Positions 54,991 through 64,000 of a DNA stretch of 64,000 bases are shown one piece after another. The position numbers were made by a program, and so were the translations under genes. Origin of the DNA: Harmothoe impar (taxonomy: Eukaryota; Annelida; Polychaeta; Phyllodocida; Polynoidae). Each line of letters starts with the position of its first letter. The stretch's first letter is position 1. The notes beneath the pieces are model-generated. The model did not search any database. It saw only the letters and a program-made list of their open reading frames with translations, and was not told the origin of the DNA. The stretch is taken from contig OX381717.1 in assembly GCA_947462335.1 (NCBI GenBank), forward strand, positions 21,195,166-21,259,165. Direction: 5' to 3'.

Positions 54991-55099
54991 GCTCCCTCAG
55001 TCCTCCTGGTTCCCCCAGCCATCAAGGGATGGGGGCCGCTCCCCCCCAAATTGATGAATGAATGCTATTATTGATTCCTCCCCCCCCCCACAATAAAAG

Positions 55100-55647
55100 T
55101 ATCACCTACCTACATTAAAAAAGATTAAGATCATGATATATAATTATCATGATAAAGCATAATGAATATCATGATGAAGCATGTTAAATCATGATAATAT
55201 CATGCTTAATTAATCATAGTTTTTTCACGGAAATCATGACTTTTGAAACATGATATATCACGATCAAAATCATGATATATATCACAATAAAGCATAAAGA
55301 ATATTATGATAAAGCATGCTAAATCATAATAATATCATGTTGAATAAATCATATTTTTTTCACAGAAATCATGATTTTTAGAGCATGGTATATCATGATA
55401 ATTATCATGATTGTAAGATGACAAACTATGATAATATCATATATATATCATGATAAAGCATAATAAATCATGGTATGTCTTATCAAATTTACTGTGGCAA
55501 ATCAGCTTATACCATGGTTTATCATGATATAGCATGCTAATTATCATGATAAATCATGTTTATAAAATCATGTTTTCCGCAAAAAAAGTATGTTTATTTT
55601 AGTATGATAAATCATGTTATTTATCATGATTTTTTTCTACCTGGGTA
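55100..55647. repeat. Right arm array of ATCATGAT units
   Basis: Same unit family as the left arm, about half as long, inverted at its outer end. Confidence 0.88.
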
Positions 55648-55960
55648 TACATGTATCTATACTAATAGACCTCAAAATTCTTACATCTAGATTCACATAA
55701 TCTATGCAGTTTTTCCAAATCTTTAGTGATCAATATAGCTGTTATACTGCTGAAAAAAATCCTATTGGAGAGTTGCATTTGAGCTGGATTATAACCTTAA
55801 CTCATGGTAATTTGACAATAAAGTTAGCAAAACCATATTTCATGAAATATACAGTATCCAGATAATATGATATATGATATGATTATAACACACTAGTATT
55901 ATGATGGAATTAACCTGCCTAGGCATGAAGTATGATAGTCAGCTGTTCATCTTTACTAAT

Positions 55961-56382
55961 TAGGTCAAAAAAAATAAAAGGTGTGTTTCAGGCAACCCGA
56001 CCCTAATTTCAAAAAAGGGCCGACCCTAGCATTTTTTTCCGATTTTTCCGATTTTTTTGATTTTTTTTGCAAAATATTCATATTTTTTCGGAAATTTTAG
56101 CAATTTTTTGGTCAGGAAGAACAGATCACATGCCTAATTAACTGTCCATCCTCAGCAAATTGCTTATTAACAAGAATGTCCAATAATTTCATAATATTCC
56201 TAGTTATAGTAAGAATCGGTGAGTCATCTTGATGACCCGCGAGTCGATATGGCAGTCCGCAACTCATTCAAGGTACCTCCAACATTTAAAAAAAAAATTA
56301 AAAATATATAAATCCGACCTACCTACCCTAAATCTTTGGACCATGTTGCCTGAAACACACCTTTTTTTTTTTTTGGCCTTAC
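55961..56382. mobile_element. MITE with AAGGTGTGTTTCAGGCAAC ends
   Basis: AAAAGGTGTGTTTCAGGCAA with CCGACCCTA on the left pairs with TTGCCTGAAACACACCTTTT on the right. Full-length relative of the 9,562 and 23,440 fragments. Confidence 0.85.
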
Positions 56383-56692
56383 ATACAGATAGTATTTAGA
56401 TATAAACATGGAGCTGTATTTGTGCCATAGTAGATAGTTATGCTCACATGTACCCATGATATTGTTTTGTCAACAGAGGCTATCTTCAATAAAAATACAA
56501 TTCAATCAATTCAGTATGCACAGAATGCCTATCAAAATATTTTAGAGGTCAAAACTTTTGCATATAGATTCTTATACTGTCCTTGTCCCCAGTACCTTGC
56601 ATAGATCTAATCTATAGTGATAACTTATAAGCTGAAATAACGCTTGTGGGTTTGTAAACAGTATCTCTAATTGTGACACACTGCTAACATTA

Positions 56693-56848
56693 CTAATGTG
56701 CAGATGTGTCTGCACAGAGAATATCCTCCACCACTTTGCCCTGATTTGTGGCTAACAGTGCCTGTTTGAACGTCTCATAATCTTGTAGCGACCGCCGCTT
56801 CAGGTGGTCCAGGATTCTTCCTACTTGTTGACCACGAGTTGAGTTCAA
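56693..56848 (-). CDS. CARD exon 2 (helices 4-6) and stop
   Basis: Acceptor TTGTATTTTCAG on the minus strand. Codes LNSTRGQQVGRILDHLKRRS, LQDYETFKQALLATNQGK, VVEDILCADTSAH and TAG. RGQQVGRILDHLxxRS is a typical CARD helix-4 line, and FKQALLATNQGKVVEDIL covers helices 5 and 6. Eight residues follow the domain. Confidence 0.92.
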   Translation of the reverse strand: MNSTRGQQVGRILDHLKRRSLQDYETFKQALLATNQGKVVEDILCADTSAH

Positions 56849-58294
56849 CTGAAAATACAAAATTGTATAGTTGGTATTGGCTTTACAAGCTGCCATGAAA
56901 GTTGTTCACATTAATTGTATATATCTATGATGCATTGTTTATGTCTATATGCTATGAGGTGTACTAATGTGTAGATGTGCTGGTGTGGAAAACTATATTC
57001 AGGGTTTCTAGGAGTTCTATATATACACACTTATAGAGGTGGTTATTATAATTTATCTAATAAGGCCCCATTTCCATTAGCCCATTTGGAAATGATGTCA
57101 GCCACTAATCAGCAGGTCAGGCTATGAAGTGCAATTTCCATTAGCCAATTTGGAGGCACTGTCGGCCACTAGATCGTCTAATTGGCAGTTAATCGGCAGA
57201 TAAAGCCACAGCACATTACTGGTACACTCTATGTAGTGTGGTTGTTATGGAACTTGCCAATTACCTGCTGATTGGATGTTCTAACGGCCGACAGCACCTC
57301 CAAATCAGCTAATGGAAAATGCACCTAAGGCAGTGTACATCCAATAAAATACCTCTTCACCATACTTAGGATGGTCCCTAAGATTCAAAGTGTCTATGGA
57401 GGGCATGTCCTACCCAAGGTCACAACAGACTTTGTTACATACTTCCTTATGTAATTAACAGAATGATTTGCAATACTCTTTACCATAATCTGCTCTTCTT
57501 CATCCTCAGTGAGTACCTCGTCCTGTCTGAGGTAGGGGTACAGACTGGCCGGTACAATAGACATGACCAGTCTCACCCTGTTCCTGTCTAATGTTGATAT
57601 GACTTTCTCGGGAAGGGGCTCATTCCTCTGGGGGCCGGTGTGCTGAAGGGAGGGCTGGGGTGGAGCATTTACAGTCGCTGTGGCACTGACTGTGACTGTG
57701 GCACTGGCTGCAGCTGAGGCTGTAGTTGCGGCTGCAGCTGTGGTTGTGGCTGTGGCTGTGGCTGTGGCTGTTGCTGCGGCTGTGGTTGCGGCTGCAGCTG
57801 TGGTTGTGGCTGCGGCTGCGACTGTGGCTTCGGATGTGGTTGTGGTTGTTGTTGTGGCTGTGAGCATGGATCTGAGGAGGAAACAAGATTATTAATTATA
57901 TGAGCAGGATGTTGAAACTTAACCTCTGATAATTTTCATGAGGATTTCATTTTGAAAAGGGACCATCCTTTTTCATATTTCAGTTATGGAGCTACATTCT
58001 AAGAAAACATATGAAAGTAGTTATTGAATATATGGAAAGAAATGCTTACTCTAATTCTCTATATGCTATAACCTTCTATCAATTTTTTTTTTTTTTTATA
58101 TAGAGCAGCGCTCGTTCTTTATTCATGACATATGTGTCTACAAGAATATATTTGTTCACTAATTTTTTTGGGGGTATAAGGACACCACAGGACATTACAG
58201 GACATTACAGGACAATACATTGTGCACTACAGACTAGTATAATCATATATATATGGTTCATGCTACTAACGATACAGATAATGGTATACTGGTG

Positions 58295-58355
<61 letters not shown>

Positions 58356-61300
58356 CATGCCATCTATGTATCTATGTTAGGCCATCATATTTGCTCCTAG
58401 TACATGTTCTATCTGCTATCCTTTATAGAAATCTGGAACTGGAACCGCTGAAGTGTGTACAAAAATTATATAGAGTTCAGAATCGTCACCCATTTTTTTA
58501 ACTTCTTTTGCTTTCTTTCAATATTACATATATATTGCTCCGACAGAAGGCAATGTTTGAGTTCTCTTAACCATTGTAGTATATCAAGTTGGCACTTATG
58601 GTACAGGCGTTGTCTGTATATATAGAACCTGATTCTGAGAAGAATGTTATTAATGATATCTCTGTTTGGAATTTTCCTGCATACCCCAAGTATTAGTTCA
58701 TGTTCATCTAACATACCAGTATCAAGCTTTGCAACCATATTCATCCATTTTATAACAGATCTCCAAAAGTAGGCTACTGGTGGGCACTTTACAAGGAAGT
58801 GGTCTAGAGTATCAGCCACACCATCACAATATAAACATTCTGAGCTATCCTTTGCTCGTATGTCAGACAAATATTTATTACATGCGAGTATTCTATGGAG
58901 CACCTTATACTGGAAGGATTGTAATTTTGTCTCTCCAGTCACCTTGTATGGACAAACATATATATCATGCCATGTTAGATCTGTTAACTGGATAGTTGGG
59001 AAAGTTTTGCTCCATTTGCATTCATTCTTTGTTATGACCTGTGAGTATCTATAAAGTATTATCCAATACAACTCTCTGCTTGGTGTAGAAAAAATGTTCA
59101 CTATATCTGGTGTGTTATTGATGATCCAAATACAGTCTCCGGGGATCTCAACATCACCATCAGAGAGACTAGCCCTCCAACTGCCTGGTATACTATTTCG
59201 GATTTGTAGAGCTTGAAGGAAGTTACACTTAACACCATACCTTTGTGAAATTTGAGTGTCTGACATAAAACTTCCGCTGATCAATATATCTTCAACCCTA
59301 ACAATACCAGCATCTCTCCATGTCTTCTTCTATCAATAATATTGATATCAATTAATTAACTCTTTATGGCCAAATATCAACTATAGTTGACGCCATTGAT
59401 GGCCAGGCATTGACCATAGTCAGCATTACGCTAAAGGATTTAGCATAGGCTCGGCACTAAGGGAAGGTTTCTGCCTTAGATCTCGGCCCCATCATATGTA
59501 AATACTTTCTCTGGTCGGCCCTAAAGGGTTAACTAAATCCTTAGATACATGCTATCAAAATCATGCATTAACAGTTAAATGAGAAAATAATGTCACAATC
59601 ATACTAGAAGATATGATGAACATACCCCATGAATGGATTAATCTGGCGGATCTGGAGGTACGCATCCTCAGGAACTAGACAGAGTCCATTATTTACTGAA
59701 ATTGTCATCAATATGGTATCTGTAAGATACTAATCTGCATAATTATGTCCTTAATAAGCATTGCTTATGGATGGAATAGGTGGCTGTGTCTCATGAAGTT
59801 GGGCCAATATTTTTGTCTATGAGCGGGTGCCGTCTATGACCAGGTGCCATCTATGACCAGGTGCCATCTATGACCAGGTGCCATCTATGACCGGCTAGCA
59901 AGGAAGCATACATCTTTAAATATAGAACGGTACACATTAATGTAGAGCTTAGTAAAACCTTATAAAAATTGTGAAAAAAAAATTAATTAATTCCTCCAAA
60001 CAACTTTTTTAGATAGCCGGTCATAGACGGCACCTGGTCATAGATGGCACCAGCTCATAGATGGCACCCGGTCATAAACAAACACATTGGCCCAAGTTCG
60101 TGAGACACAGCCTGGTTTCTTTGTTACTGAATGTATCTGGTTAAATAAAAGTTGGATACACTACGTAACATAAAATGTAATGGAATGGACGTGTGTGAAG
60201 TATGGGAGATCTATACAGTTATTTTGAAAAATAACTTCCTTGTCTTCAGTCTTTTGGAAGGGGAGATTTACATTGATTTGTTTGTAGTAAAATATGTAAT
60301 CTTGTAATTGATGCTCACTTTTTAAGAAGTAGAAGAATGATGGTTTAGATTCTCCACTGTAAAATGAAGTGACAGAATATTAGCTATTGTTTTAGTACTA
60401 CTCCAAACATCTAAACATTATGTTAAATCTATGATGTATCGAGTAACAAATTAAAGAGTTTCACAACATGAAGAAAATTGTATAAACCAAGACAGGTCTT
60501 CTTTACATGTCTATTATTCTAATTGGTCTAATTTTATTGTCTCAGTATAGGTTGCTTTCCACAAGTGTTCATATTAATCATGAGAATTGGGCCATCAGTA
60601 ATCTTCATACAAATACCTATGACCAAGATTTTCAATAAATGCCCAAAGACAAGATACGGTTTTTGTTTACATACCTCCTGGAGACCTTCAGACATGGGTC
60701 CTGCCCCCTGTTGACTGACCTGCAGCATAGGAGGATTAACAACTGTATGGAAGGTACACACTATTTGGTGTTTGGTGATTAATCTTTGTACTGATGATTT
60801 CTAAGAGTTTCTTAAACATATTAGAGATGACATTGAGCAAGTAATGTGTCAGGTAATGTGATTGGTGTAGCCCATATAAAACACTTTTTAATATCACCTA
60901 ATTTAATTTAGAAGCACTTTCTCTGAAGCTACTTTAGAAACAAGATTCTATAGATTAGATACCATATCCAACATAATTAGCACAGGTACCCTAAAAATAT
61001 AAATACCTTTGATCATATTTCAATTTGAAGCCCAATTATACTTAACTACAGGAAAAGTCTTTCAAGTATAAACTTAAAACCAATTTGACACAATTTATCT
61101 ACTGCAGTACTTGCAGAGGACAAAAGTCTGGCAGGGAATTTTTCAATCTTGGAATAGATTTATTGCTTTTTCAAACTACATACTTCAGATAATTATTCTC
61201 TCTTACTTTATTGTCTTCAGTGTATAGCTCTGACCCAGTCCCCGAAAAAGTGTTGTCAGGTGTGCATCTGTGTAAGGAACTTCGTCTAAACTGTAAAGAA

Positions 61301-63604
61301 AAAGTTAATGGTATTTGTTAGTTGAAAAACAAATGTTTGGGCTTTTTGCCGATTTAGTTAGACGTATACCGTAGAGTAGTGGCAGACCCTGCTCATTCTC
61401 CAGACATTGCTTGGCCAGCCGGTCACTATAAGAGACACCATTCTCTACAGCCATATTGCTGACAATGGGTTCCAACCCCCTGTATCCTGAAGACTGACTG
61501 ACTGAAGACTTTTAAAGCCACCGCTGGGGGTGACAGGCATCCAAGACCCTGTAATGGCCACGCCTATTGGTGAGCGGTGTGCGGGGGATGGGGTATGGGT
61601 TGATGAGAGAGATTGATCTGGTGAGGGTTGAAGGTGAATGTATGCTGGCTGCTTGTCTAAAGCAGTCTGCTATCCTGTCGTCCTTCCTTAGTCTTCACTG
61701 GAGGATGGCTGGCGTCTAGTGGTCGGTGCCGGAGGATATTGAAGTCCTGACGTCCAAGGGTCCACCCGAAGGGTGGGCACCCCAAGGGGTACAAAGTGTA
61801 GGCCAACCAGTATGCCACCTGCCCTTGGGACTTATGGTGACACTATGGCCAAAAAGCGGACATCAGTTACCTCTCATGGCCGGCTGGCACTTGAAAAGTA
61901 GACTTGACTAAGGTCTGATGGTTGTGTGGGCTGTGCAAGGCCCGATGTCAGTTGTTCCTCCAATACAAAGCCCTCCAGGGCCCCAGATAACCGGCCCAGC
62001 GCTCCAGTGGTGGCCATGAACACTACTTCCGAGAGGAAGTGCCAACTTGTCCCGGCAATCACTACAGACTTCCCCCTGGCCAAGGGAAAATGCAGCTACC
62101 GACAGCGTTGTTGACATGTTCACCCACCGAGCACCGAACCGAGTATGCCCTGTATCCCTGGTAGGACTAAATTATATATGACAGGGGAGCATTCACACCA
62201 CTGTGTAAGAAAGATAGGAGATAAGGAACCCTGATTACTTAAGTTATATAGGTATTATCATATAGACCAGGTGGGTCATAACTCATTGGGTAAATACCAT
62301 GGTTCACTGCACCTCAGGTGGGCCCTCACAGTAGCGCCCCCTCCCCCCCAAATTTGAAATAACAATGTCCAGTCTATGAACTGGCTGAATAGTGAATGGG
62401 CCAAATGTGCGCTCTGCTAGTGATACCTGACCTGCTAGGTTCAATTTCTCCCTGCTCATATTTTTACATGCGTCTTGCATGGATCAGAAACAAAGTAGGA
62501 AGCCTTTTTCATGTGCTGAGTTGAAGGGCCAAAATGTGCATGAATATGAGTATCGTCGTTCCCTAGGTAAAAAAGTCCAACATTGCACATAACCTACATA
62601 ATACTTCCTCTTCATTTGGGCCAAGAAAAGAATTAGAAACTTTCTGGAAAAAACAAGGATAGGGGATGATTTGAAGTCCCCTTGTTAAGGGCTTTTAAAA
62701 CACTTTATTTGTACTCGTAACTGGCTTTCCTGTGGCAGTATCACTCTTAGAATGCACTTTTATCTGCTTGTGAAACACTTGCTTTCCACCCCACTTACGA
62801 CTGATCATTATATTTACGACCAGTATGGTAATCGAATGGTTGTAATTCAAATCTATAAGTGATAGAGCCTTAGAAACATTTTGACATAGATCAATCTATT
62901 ACATATGGCAGTCGTGAAACACCTTCAAAGAGGGTTCAGATCCGAGTGCTTATCACCTTGTAAATGGGACGATATCACTACACTAGATATAGAGGTTGTT
63001 AACCCTTTAAGTGTGTCATAATGAATAGATGCATCATTCTCTTTGTTGTCATGGTACGTGAATGCAGGCCTTGTGAGTAACTCGCCAAGACTGATTTAAA
63101 GCATCATGCCGACCCTAAGGGATGGAAACACCCCTGCAGGGTCGACATGAGGTGCATCATGACAACTTATGTTACTTTTTAGCCACATGCCATTCATTAA
63201 GGGTTAAACAAAGTTTGAACCATTGCACTATAATATAAGTAATGTCTATAAAACTGTTTTCTCTTTGCGGCCTACACGCTGCATGACGGTTTGCATTTAA
63301 GTAAATCAAATATGCTTAAAGGAACACTTTAAGCATATTTGATTTCAGCAAATGTCTCTTTAATCCACTTAAATTCCATTTTTCTCTGGACATATAGATG
63401 GCATTACTGAACTTAAAGCTGCTTAAAGTGTTCCTTTAAGGCATATTAAATTTGCTTAAATGCAATCATTCATGCAGTGACAGCCACTGTAATTAAAACT
63501 TTATCAGATAAAGTACACACCAGATGTCAGTCATTGATGGATGTTGATGAATGAATTTAACCATTCCATCTACACATCCATCTGTCAGAGGACTGTCGAA
63601 GATG
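56693..63604 (-). CDS. LRR gene with C-terminal CARD, 3' part
   Basis: Exons in order on the minus strand: 63,604-63,521 and 61,290-61,207 (84-nt LRR), 60,719-60,675 (45 nt), 60,356-60,319 (38 nt), 59,695-59,626 (70 nt), 57,871-57,484 (388 nt) and 56,848-56,693 (156 nt with stop). All junctions keep frame. The protein ends as LRRs, a conserved cap, an Ala/Thr-rich linker of about 60 residues, and a CARD. CARDs form helical assemblies with other CARDs in apoptosis or inflammasome signalling. In most NLRs the CARD is N-terminal; a C-terminal CARD after LRRs recalls NLRP1, but no FIIND is seen here. Upstream exons lie beyond the window. Expression and ligand unknown. Confidence 0.88.
57122..57330. 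mobile_element. Hairpin element in the CARD intron
   Basis: TTTCCATTAGCCAATTTGGA and GGCACTGTCGGCC pair with inverted GGCCGACAGCACC and TCCAAATCAGCTAATGGAAA. Confidence 0.82.
57484..57871 (-). CDS. Ala/Thr linker and CARD exon 1 (helices 1-3)
   Basis: Acceptor GTTTCCTCCTCAG, donor ATG|GTAAAG. One base completes GGA with the previous exon. The first part is low complexity, Ala and Thr encoded by GCN and ACN runs (57,700-57,862). Then come APPQPSLQHTGPQRNEPLPE and the CARD start LDRNRVRLVMSIVPASLYPY, LRQDEVLTEDEEEQIM. The repeat tract is probably length-variable. Confidence 0.9.
57890..58465. other. Intron; (TA)n microsatellite 58,297-58,343
   Basis: A poly-T run at 58,082-58,099 could be the poly(A) tail, seen in reverse, of the LINE copy that follows, though 370 bases separate them. 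Confidence 0.6.
58466..59325 (-). mobile_element. 5'-truncated LINE (L1/Tx1-like), ORF2 C-terminal end
   Basis: The open frame covers the region after the RT fingers and palm: WRDAGIVRVEDIL (59,320), then LQSFQYKVLHRILACNKYLS, and the zinc-binding CLYCDGVADTLDHFLVKCPP with CxxC ... H ... C, as in the zf-RVT domain at the end of L1-like ORF2. About 285 codons remain and end at 58,466. The 5' part is missing, as usual for LINE copies. It lies in an intron of the CARD gene, in the same orientation. Confidence 0.85.
59346..59532. mobile_element. MITE with TTAACTCTTTATGGCC / GGCCCTAAAGGGTTAA ends
   Basis: Inverted ends about 187 bp apart, with TTAA at both ends, similar in its ends to family M1 but with a different interior. 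Confidence 0.7.
59626..59695 (-). CDS. 70-nt exon of the LRR-CARD gene
   Basis: Acceptor GACAATTTCAG, donor GG|GTATGT. Two bases complete ATA, then NNGLCLVPEDAYLQIRQINP, Phe-Met. Same length as 47,565-47,634 on the plus-strand paralogue, without a stop. Confidence 0.85.
59781..60112. mobile_element. M3-family MITE
   Basis: GGCTGTGTCTCATGAAGTTG start and GTTCGTGAGACACAGCC end; arms repeat CTATGACCAGGTGCC and GGCACCTGGTCATAG. Second copy of the 43,478 element. Confidence 0.88.
60319..60356 (-). CDS. 38-nt micro-exon of the LRR-CARD gene
   Basis: Acceptor TCACTTCATTTTACAG, donor AAAA|GTGAGC. Reads Ser (shared codon) then GESKPSFFYFLK and one base. It was found because the 45-nt exon leaves in phase 2 while the 70-nt exon needs entry in phase 1; this exon has both good splice sites and exactly the required phases. 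Confidence 0.72.
60357..60674. other. Intron of the LRR-CARD gene; no other feature
   Basis: AT-rich, with no repeat element recognised. Confidence 0.45.
60675..60719 (-). CDS. 45-nt LRR-terminal exon of the LRR-CARD gene
   Basis: Acceptor CCTATGCTGCAG, donor AG|GTATGT. Codes SVNRGQDPCLKVSR. Homologue of 45,303-45,347. Confidence 0.82.
61207..61290 (-). CDS. LRR exon of the LRR-CARD gene (type A variant)
   Basis: Acceptor TTTCTTTACAG, donor AA|GTAAGA. Codes LDEVPYTDAHLTTLFRGLGQ then SYTLKTIK. Counterpart of LRR exon 9 of the plus-strand gene. Confidence 0.9.
61291..63000. other. Long intron; GC-rich segment 61,500-62,360 of unclear origin
   Basis: The segment holds several overlapping short frames on both strands. 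On the minus strand an ATG near 62,117 opens about 70 codons with CSDCRDKLALPLG. The GC content and the GGGGCGCTACTGTGAGGGCC-like line near 62,340 could mark the leader of an LTR retroelement inserted in the intron; I cannot confirm this. Confidence 0.3.
63002..63207. mobile_element. M1-family MITE
   Basis: TTAACCCTTTAAGTG at the left and ATTAAGGGTTAA at the right; the interior has TGAGTAACTCGCCAAGACTG and AGGGTCGACATGAGGTGCAT. The clearest TTAA-bounded member. Confidence 0.85.
63278..63480. mobile_element. Inverted-repeat element, TGCATTTAAGTAAATC arms
   Basis: CTGCATGACGGTTTGCATTT, AAATATGCTTAAAGGAACAC pair with inverted GTGTTCCTTTAAGGCATATT and AAATGCAATCATTCATGCAG. A diverged relative seems to lie at 36,860-37,055. 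Confidence 0.8.
63521..63604 (-). CDS. LRR exon of the LRR-CARD gene (type B)
   Basis: Acceptor TTTTGTTGCAG, donor TG|GTGTGT. Codes IFDSPLTDGCVDGMVKFIHQ then HPSMTDIW. Counterpart of LRR exon 8 of the plus-strand gene. Confidence 0.9.
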
Positions 63605-64000
63605 CTGCAACAAAAAGGTTCTTTGTTCAAACATAGTGCTCCTATAGTCTTTCATTTAACTTTTCCAGAGAACGAAATAACACAATTTTAACTTGAGAAA
63701 ACACAACAGGAAGGTTTGAATATGGTCTGAATAATCTCTTAGATAAAATCATATGCATCCTGAAGTGACTTAACAAAGAGTATCATTAAGTTAGATTCAT
63801 TTGCTTGAGAGACATTAGGTTTGGTATGGTTTCAAAGAATGGTTAAATCACAGCTGCAGTGTGAATGAAAAGTCCAAAACATGCTATGATGACCTTTTAG
63901 TTCTGACACCCCTAAGCATTTTTTAATGTGGTTGATATAATAAACATATTTTATATGTTTGTAGTTGACTGAGTTAGGTATGCTACTTCAAAAGAAGATT
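63605..64000. other. Intron reaching the window edge; no exon seen
   Basis: If the pattern of the plus-strand paralogue holds, the next upstream LRR exon lies beyond 64,000. Confidence 0.5.

Larger units (their letters stand above)
50359..55647. mobile_element. 5.3 kb fold-back element (TACCCAGGTAGAAAAA ends, TA target)
   Basis: TACCCAGGTAGAAAAATATC at the left and the inverted TTTTTCTACCTGGGTA at the right mark the ends, each flanked by TA (50,357-58 and 55,648-49). The left arm (to about 51,520) and right arm (from about 55,100) consist of degenerate TCATGATAAATCATG units in both orientations, so the arms can pair. The central 3.6 kb is more GC-rich and contains tandem repeats and duplicated exon-like blocks but no recognisable transposase. 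Long repetitive inverted arms are the hallmark of fold-back transposons; TA duplication suggests Tc1/mariner-like mobilisation (inference). Confidence 0.82.

Noticed and set aside
57680..57895. Plus-strand Ala/Val-rich frame
   Set aside because: It is the antisense shadow of the Ala/Thr linker exon of the CARD gene.
61726..62123. Overlapping frames on both strands of a GC-rich segment as a gene
   Set aside because: No domain recognised; they lie in the intron of the LRR-CARD gene and probably belong to an old retroelement.

Overview
The window looks like nuclear DNA from an invertebrate animal. It is AT-rich and has GT-AG introns, animal-type retroelements (a Ty3/gypsy copy and an L1/Tx1-like LINE tail), many short inverted-repeat DNA elements (MITEs), long pyrimidine microsatellites and poly-G/poly-C runs, and single-repeat LRR exons plus a CARD domain. 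No bacterial-style operon, CRISPR array, rRNA gene or tRNA gene was recognised. The species cannot be fixed from sequence alone; a marine deuterostome or lophotrochozoan would fit. All calls come from reading by eye, with no search run.

Layout. (1) 1-3.95 kb: a decayed Ty3/gypsy retrotransposon with gag tail, protease, reverse transcriptase, RNase H and integrase in that order, broken by stops, frameshifts and deletions. (2) 4-26 kb: a mosaic in which short modules recur two to four times, in a left copy (about 4.8-14.5 kb) and a right copy (about 16.5-26 kb) with partly different order. Several modules hold short proline/serine-rich or cysteine-rich reading frames whose frame is kept between copies, often followed by a GTAAGT donor-like site. 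I do not recognise the family. A large palindromic MITE (14.68-15.65 kb) lies between the copies. (3) 26-34 kb: no convincing gene; poly-G/C tracts, MITEs, a tandem duplication and a 0.6 kb CT/CA microsatellite.

(4) 34-48 kb: a plus-strand gene seen as nine 84-nt exons, each coding one 28-residue leucine-rich repeat with the same phase at both ends, then a 45-nt and a 70-nt exon. The 70-nt exon carries an in-frame TAG where its paralogue has CAG. The introns are full of inverted-repeat elements. (5) 48-50.3 kb: mostly unassigned. (6) 50.36-55.65 kb: a 5.3 kb fold-back element ending in TACCCAGG inverted repeats and flanked by TA. Its ends are long arrays of a TCATGAT-type repeat and its middle contains duplicated exon-like blocks.

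(7) 64-56.7 kb, minus strand: the 3' part of a second LRR gene, paralogous to the first and convergent with it. It has two 84-nt LRR exons, the same 45-nt exon, a 38-nt micro-exon, the same 70-nt exon, an Ala/Thr-rich linker, and a C-terminal CARD split over two exons. A 5'-truncated LINE and several MITEs sit in its introns. The reading frame can be followed through every junction from 63,604 to the stop at 56,693.

The two LRR genes look like members of an innate-immune or death-signalling receptor family: LRRs for recognition, CARD for assembly with a CARD partner. That role is inferred from domains only.
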